In this document: positions 5,374 through 7,974 of the stretch, one piece after another
Layout: every line of letters starts with the position of its first letter
Numbering within the stretch: the first letter of the stretch is position 1
Origin: VBCK01 sp035511515
GTDB taxonomy: Bacteria > Pseudomonadota > Gammaproteobacteria > Burkholderiales > Burkholderiaceae_F
Length of the DNA stretch: 7,974 bases
Direction of reading: 5' to 3'
Assembly (NCBI GenBank): GCA_035511515.1
Contig: DATKFG010000148.1
Span: 1 to 7,974, forward strand
The notes under the pieces: generated by a model
What the model was told of the DNA's origin: nothing
Database searches by the model: none
Seen by the model: only the letters and a program-made list of their open reading frames with translations
Translations under genes and position numbers: made by a program

Positions 5374-6416
5374 CAGGGCGGCGGCGGGTCGAATGGGCTG
5401 TGACCGAGGCGGCGAGCGACCAGGTAGCGCGGTCGCCGCTTGACCTCGTCATAGACCCGGCCGAGGTACTCGCCCAGGATTCCAATCGTCAGCAGCTGGA
5501 TCCCGCTGAAAAGCATCAGTCCCGCCACGATCGTGGCCCAGCCGGGCACGTCGTGACCCTGCGTGAAATGCTCGATCACGACGTAGATGCCGTATCCGAT
5601 GGCGAACAGCGCGAGCAGCGTGCCCAGTGCGCTGCCGATCCGCAGCGGCAGGTTGGAAAAGGCGGTGATGCCGGAGGCGGCCAGCGACAACAGCGCCCTG
5701 AGCCCGAATCCGCTGCTGCCGCTGCTGCGCGCCGGCGGATCGAAATCGATCGACCGCGAGCGAAAGCCCACCCATGCGTACAGCCCCTTCATGAACCGCG
5801 TCCGTTCGGGCAGGCTGCACACGGCCTCGACCACGCAGCGGTCGAGCAGTCGGAAATCGCCCGCGTTGGGCGGAATCTCGATCGAGGAGCCGACCTTCAT
5901 CAGCGCATAGAACATCCGCGTCCCGATCCGCTTCAGTGCCGACTCGCCGCGGCGGTCGCGGCGCACCGCATACACCATGTCGGCGCCCTCGCGCCAGGCC
6001 TGCAGCATGTGCGGCAGCATTTCGACCGGGTGCTGCAGGTCGGCATCCAGCGTGAACACGACGTCGCCGCGGGCATGATCCAGGCCGGCGCCGAGCGCCG
6101 CCTCCTTGCCGAAATTGCGTGAAAGCTGCAGGCACACGACGCCGGGCCGCACCAGCCACGGCGCAAGCGCCATCATGGTGTCGTCGCGGCTGCCGTCGTC
6201 GACCACCACCACCTCCCAGGTCGGCGACATGGCCTGCAGCTGGCGGGTCAGTTGCTCCAGCAGGATCGGCAGGTTGCTGGCCTCGTCGTGGGCCGGTATC
6301 ACGCACGACAACGAGGGCTGCAGCGGCCGGCTCGGTGCGGCCACCGGCGCCACGGCCGCGCCAGGCTGCTGTGCAGGCGCGCGCTTGACCACCTGCTCCG
6401 GGGGCTGGTTTCCCAT
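5373..6416 (-). CDS. GT2 polyprenyl-phosphate glycosyltransferase (GtrB/ArnC/DPM1-like)
   Basis: Membrane-anchored GT-A transferase predicted to move a sugar from a nucleotide donor to undecaprenyl phosphate on the cytoplasmic face. The 347-residue protein begins with a Pro/Ala-rich, probably disordered stretch (1-33). The catalytic domain follows with SCVIPAHDEASNLP (37-50), VVVDDGSRD (70-78), LSRNFGKEAALGAGL (98-112), DADLQHP (124-130, metal-binding DxD), AGDFRLLDR (185-193) and ERTRFMKGLYAWVG (204-217). Two C-terminal membrane helices lie at about 257-282 and 292-316, then GEYLGRVYDEVKRRPRY (315-331), the typical end of this family. At 227-238 the loop reads PPARSSGSSGFG, while many GtrB-type relatives have G-x-SKY/W there, so it may be nearer the ArnC-like branch. 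It heads an operon with the deacetylase (one-base overlap), suggesting an N-acetylhexosamine donor such as UDP-GlcNAc or UDP-GalNAc; that donor is inferred. The ATG at 6416 has no clear ribosome site. Confidence 0.9.
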   Translation of the reverse strand: MGNQPPEQVVKRAPAQQPGAAVAPVAAPSRPLQPSLSCVIPAHDEASNLPILLEQLTRQLQAMSPTWEVVVVDDGSRDDTMMALAPWLVRPGVVCLQLSRNFGKEAALGAGLDHARGDVVFTLDADLQHPVEMLPHMLQAWREGADMVYAVRRDRRGESALKRIGTRMFYALMKVGSSIEIPPNAGDFRLLDRCVVEAVCSLPERTRFMKGLYAWVGFRSRSIDFDPPARSSGSSGFGLRALLSLAASGITAFSNLPLRIGSALGTLLALFAIGYGIYVVIEHFTQGHDVPGWATIVAGLMLFSGIQLLTIGILGEYLGRVYDEVKRRPRYLVARRLGHSPFDPPPP

Positions 6417-6513
6417 GATGGAACTTTACGCGAACCGCGCCGCTTCGGCTCCCGCGCCGCAGCGCCGACGCTCTAAACTGTCGCCTGCGCCCGTCGCTGC
6501 TGGATCATCCCCC
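6417..6513. promoter_or_regulatory. Divergent intergenic region between the GT2 operon and the FAH-maiA operon
   Basis: These 97 bases must hold both promoters if each operon has its own. On the plus strand a -10-like TAAACT (6474-6479, four of six) lies 34 bases before the FAH ATG, with no -35 at the usual spacing. On the minus strand TAAAGT (6428-6423) is so close to the ATG at 6416 that a transcript from it would be almost leaderless. The middle (6431-6470) is very GC-rich with only a small GCCG-CTT-CGGC hairpin. Nothing here is convincing as an operator. Confidence 0.3.
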
Positions 6514-7215
6514 ATGAACTTCGGTTTTCCTGCGCCGCCTCAGCCCTTTGTTCCGATCGCCGGCAGCCCGGACGCATTCCCGGTGCGCCGGATCTACTGT
6601 GTCGGCCGCAATTATGCGGACCATGCGCGCGAGATGGGAGCGAGCGGCCGCGAGGCGCCGTTTTTCTTTTCGAAGCCGGCCGATGCCGTGCTGAGCGCCA
6701 GCGCCGGGCCGATCACCATCGTCTACCCGGACCGGACTGCGGACCTGCAACACGAGGTCGAGCTGGTGGTCGCCCTGGGCGCGCCCGGCTACCGGGTCAC
6801 GGCGCAGCAGGCGGGGGCCCTGGTCTGGGGTTACGCGGTCGGACTGGATTTGACGCGGCGTGACCTGCAGGCCGAGGCGAAGCGGCTGGGCCGTCCGTGG
6901 GAAGTCGGCAAGGCCTTCGACGGCTCGGCGCCGATCGGTTCGATCGTTCCTTCCAGGCAGGTCGGAGCGCTGGGCGCGCAGCGCATCTGGCTGGATATCA
7001 ACGGGCAGCGCCGGCAGGAGGGGATACTGTCGCAGATGATCTGGAGCGTCGAAGAGACGATTTCACAGCTGTCCGGATTTTTCGAGCTCGCTGCCGGCGA
7101 CCTGATCTTCACCGGCACTCCGGCCGGCGTCGGCCCGCTGGTGCCGGGCGACCGCATCGAAGGCGGGATCGATGGCATCGGCACGATCCAGGCCACCGTG
7201 GGCGGGCCGCGATGA
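6514..7215 (+). CDS. Short FAH-family hydrolase, fumarylpyruvate hydrolase (NagK)-like
   Basis: Metal-dependent hydrolase of the FAH superfamily, predicted to split a C-C bond in an acylpyruvate such as fumarylpyruvate (giving fumarate and pyruvate). The 233 residues are the length of the short FAHD1/NagK type, not the ~420-residue fumarylacetoacetase of tyrosine breakdown. Visible motifs: VRRIYCVGRNYADHAREMG (24-42; H37), FFFSKP (50-55; K54), HEVELVVALG (80-89; metal ligands E81 and E83), YAVGLDLTRRDLQ (107-119; metal ligand D112), GRPWEVGKAFDGSAPIG (126-142; K133) and DLIFTGTPAGVG (196-207). The N-terminus MNFGFPAPPQPF-to-FPVRRIYC closely recalls NagK of the naphthalene/gentisate pathway (from memory, not a search). 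ATG 6514 is chosen because family homology begins there; an in-frame extension upstream would run into the divergent GT2 gene. The stop overlaps the isomerase start in ATGA, implying coupled translation. Confidence 0.9.
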   Translation: MNFGFPAPPQPFVPIAGSPDAFPVRRIYCVGRNYADHAREMGASGREAPFFFSKPADAVLSASAGPITIVYPDRTADLQHEVELVVALGAPGYRVTAQQAGALVWGYAVGLDLTRRDLQAEAKRLGRPWEVGKAFDGSAPIGSIVPSRQVGALGAQRIWLDINGQRRQEGILSQMIWSVEETISQLSGFFELAAGDLIFTGTPAGVGPLVPGDRIEGGIDGIGTIQATVGGPR

Positions 7216-7856
7216 AGCTGTACAGCTACTACCGCTCTTCGGCTGCGTTTCGGGTTCGGATCGCGTTGAACCTGAAAGGCGTGCCGTACGAGATCATCCC
7301 GGTACACCTGCTCAGGCGTGGCGGCGAGCAGTTCGGCGAGGCCTACGCCCGCACCAACCCGCTGTCGCTGATCCCGTCGCTCGATGACGGCGGCCAGGTG
7401 CTGACGCAGTCGCTGGCGATCATCGAATACCTGGACGAGCGATATCCGCAACCACCGCTGCTGCCGGCCGATCCGGTATCCAGGGCCTATGTGCGGTCGA
7501 TTGCTCTGTCGATCGCCTGCGACATCCATCCGTTGAACAACCTGCGCGTGCTGCGCTACCTGAAACACGAGGTGGGCCTGTCCGATGAGGCGAAGGATGC
7601 GTGGTACCGGCACTGGATCGAGCTGGGCCTCGGCCAGCTCGACCGCATCGTCGCCACGGGCGGACGCAGCGGCCGCTACGCGCTCGGCGATCAGGTGACG
7701 ATCGCCGATCTGACGATCGTGCCGCAGATCTTCAACGCCCAGCGTTTCGGTTGCGATCCGGCCAAGGCCCCGACCCTGAATGCGATCGCCGACCGCTGCA
7801 TCCAGCTGGACGCGTTTGCCAGGGCGCAGCCGTCGGCCCAGCCGGATGCCGAGTAA
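7212..7856 (+). CDS. maiA: Maleylacetoacetate/maleylpyruvate isomerase (zeta-class GST family)
   Basis: Glutathione-dependent cis-trans isomerase turning maleylacetoacetate or maleylpyruvate into the fumaryl isomer, acting just before the FAH-family hydrolase. The 214-residue protein has an N-terminal thioredoxin-like domain with YRSSAAFRVRIALNLKGV (7-24), cis-proline segment NPLSLIPSL (49-57), and QSLAIIEYLDERYP (66-79; S67 contacts glutathione). The all-helical C-terminal domain has CDIHPLNNLRVLRYL (103-117) and LGDQVTIADLTIVPQIFNA (158-176), hallmarks of zeta-class enzymes. Where classical zeta enzymes read S-S-C, this protein reads S9-S10-A11, so the familiar cysteine is absent; human enzyme studies show it is not strictly required. 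ATG overlaps the upstream stop by four bases (ATGA). The short hydrolase partner favours maleylpyruvate (gentisate route) over maleylacetoacetate (tyrosine route); this is inference. A second TAA lies four bases after the stop, out of frame. Confidence 0.92.
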   Translation: MKLYSYYRSSAAFRVRIALNLKGVPYEIIPVHLLRRGGEQFGEAYARTNPLSLIPSLDDGGQVLTQSLAIIEYLDERYPQPPLLPADPVSRAYVRSIALSIACDIHPLNNLRVLRYLKHEVGLSDEAKDAWYRHWIELGLGQLDRIVATGGRSGRYALGDQVTIADLTIVPQIFNAQRFGCDPAKAPTLNAIADRCIQLDAFARAQPSAQPDAE

Positions 7857-7860
7857 CTAA

Positions 7861-7914
7861 CCCTCATCCAGCCCTCACCCCCTCCCCTCTCCCGCTGCGC
7901 GGGCGAGGGGCGAT
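7861..7914. repeat. C/T-rich palindromic intergenic repeat downstream of maiA
   Basis: The element starts four bases after the maiA stop. Its left part is a polypyrimidine run built of near-repeats (CCCTCATCC, CCCTCACCC, CCCCTCCCC; 7861-7887). This leads into a hairpin in which CCCCTC plus CCCGC (7884-7895) pairs with GCGGG plus GAGGGG (7899-7910) around one mismatch and a three-base loop. Similar pyrimidine-tract/hairpin repeats are scattered between genes in many GC-rich proteobacteria. It may help end or stabilise the FAH-maiA transcript, but no T-tract follows, so it is not called a terminator. Confidence 0.7.
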
Positions 7915-7954
7915 AAGGCGTGCCCTTGGAACGGTCTTGAAGCGGCGGCTATGA

Positions 7955-7974
7955 ATCGCCCCTCGCCCGCGCAG
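7955..7974. repeat. Start of an inverted second copy of the repeat, cut by the window edge
   Basis: These last 20 bases are the exact reverse complement of 7895-7914, after a 40-base spacer (7915-7954) in which nothing else is recognised. The copy runs off the window. If the symmetry continues, the next bases should read CGGGAGAGGGGAGGGGGTGA. The whole unit would then be two inward-facing arms around a short core, like a MITE-type or composite palindromic element. Confidence 0.7.

Noticed and set aside
4684..6122. Plus-strand open frames opposite the deacetylase and glycosyltransferase genes
   Set aside because: Antisense shadows without recognisable domains, overlapping two well-supported genes.
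6106..6513. Upstream extension of the FAH-family hydrolase
   Set aside because: It would run through the divergent glycosyltransferase gene; the extra sequence matches no FAH-family N-terminus, and homology starts at MNFGFPAP.
6831..7613. Minus-strand and offset plus-strand open frames over the FAH and maiA genes
   Set aside because: No family signal; both real genes show complete motifs and an ATGA overlap.
7884..7910. Intrinsic terminator for the FAH-maiA operon
   Set aside because: The hairpin is strong but is followed by CGATAAGG rather than a T-run; annotated as a palindromic repeat instead.

Overview
The window is chromosomal DNA from a GC-rich proteobacterium, by eye roughly two-thirds G+C. 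The protein set (a DusA dihydrouridine synthase, a BrkB/YihY membrane protein, a small DUF4124-type secreted protein, and a NagK-like hydrolase paired with a zeta-class isomerase) most resembles Betaproteobacteria, probably Burkholderiales. Genus and family cannot be fixed from the sequence. Coding density is very high: eight genes, no gap over 300 bases, several overlapping gene ends, and no transposase, integrase, phage gene, tRNA, rRNA or CRISPR array.

Layout. Bases 1-143 hold a plausible sigma70-type promoter and a leader that can fold into two hairpins ahead of dusA (144-1172, +). Converging on dusA is a minus-strand pair: a VAO/PCMH-family FAD 2-hydroxyacid dehydrogenase (3084-1675), then a small secreted DUF4124-like protein (1623-1183). 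A 117-bp divergent intergenic region with a shared AT-rich core separates the dehydrogenase from a YihY/BrkB inner-membrane protein (3202-4512, +). That gene runs, with zero bases between stop codons, into a second minus-strand operon: a GT2 polyprenyl-phosphate glycosyltransferase (6416-5373) coupled to a YdjC/ChbG/HpnK-type sugar deacetylase (5373-4513). Divergent from it is a short FAH-family hydrolase (6514-7215, +) with a 4-base overlap into a maleylacetoacetate/maleylpyruvate isomerase (7212-7856, +). The last ~115 bases are a C/T-rich palindromic intergenic repeat, followed by the start of an inverted copy cut off by the window edge.

Function. Three small modules stand out. The glycosyltransferase-deacetylase pair has the architecture of systems that build undecaprenyl-phosphate-N-acetylhexosamine and deacetylate it for lipid A or other envelope decoration (FlmF2-NaxD in Francisella, LgmA-LgmC in Bordetella); the final transferase is not here. 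The hydrolase-isomerase pair matches the last two steps of gentisate-type ring cleavage, without the dioxygenase. dusA is a tRNA modification gene and a known type of integration hotspot. Most of the window is ordinary housekeeping or accessory metabolism. The points most worth a second look are the envelope-sugar pair, the structured dusA leader, the stop-codon palindrome at 4507-4518, and the terminal inverted repeats.
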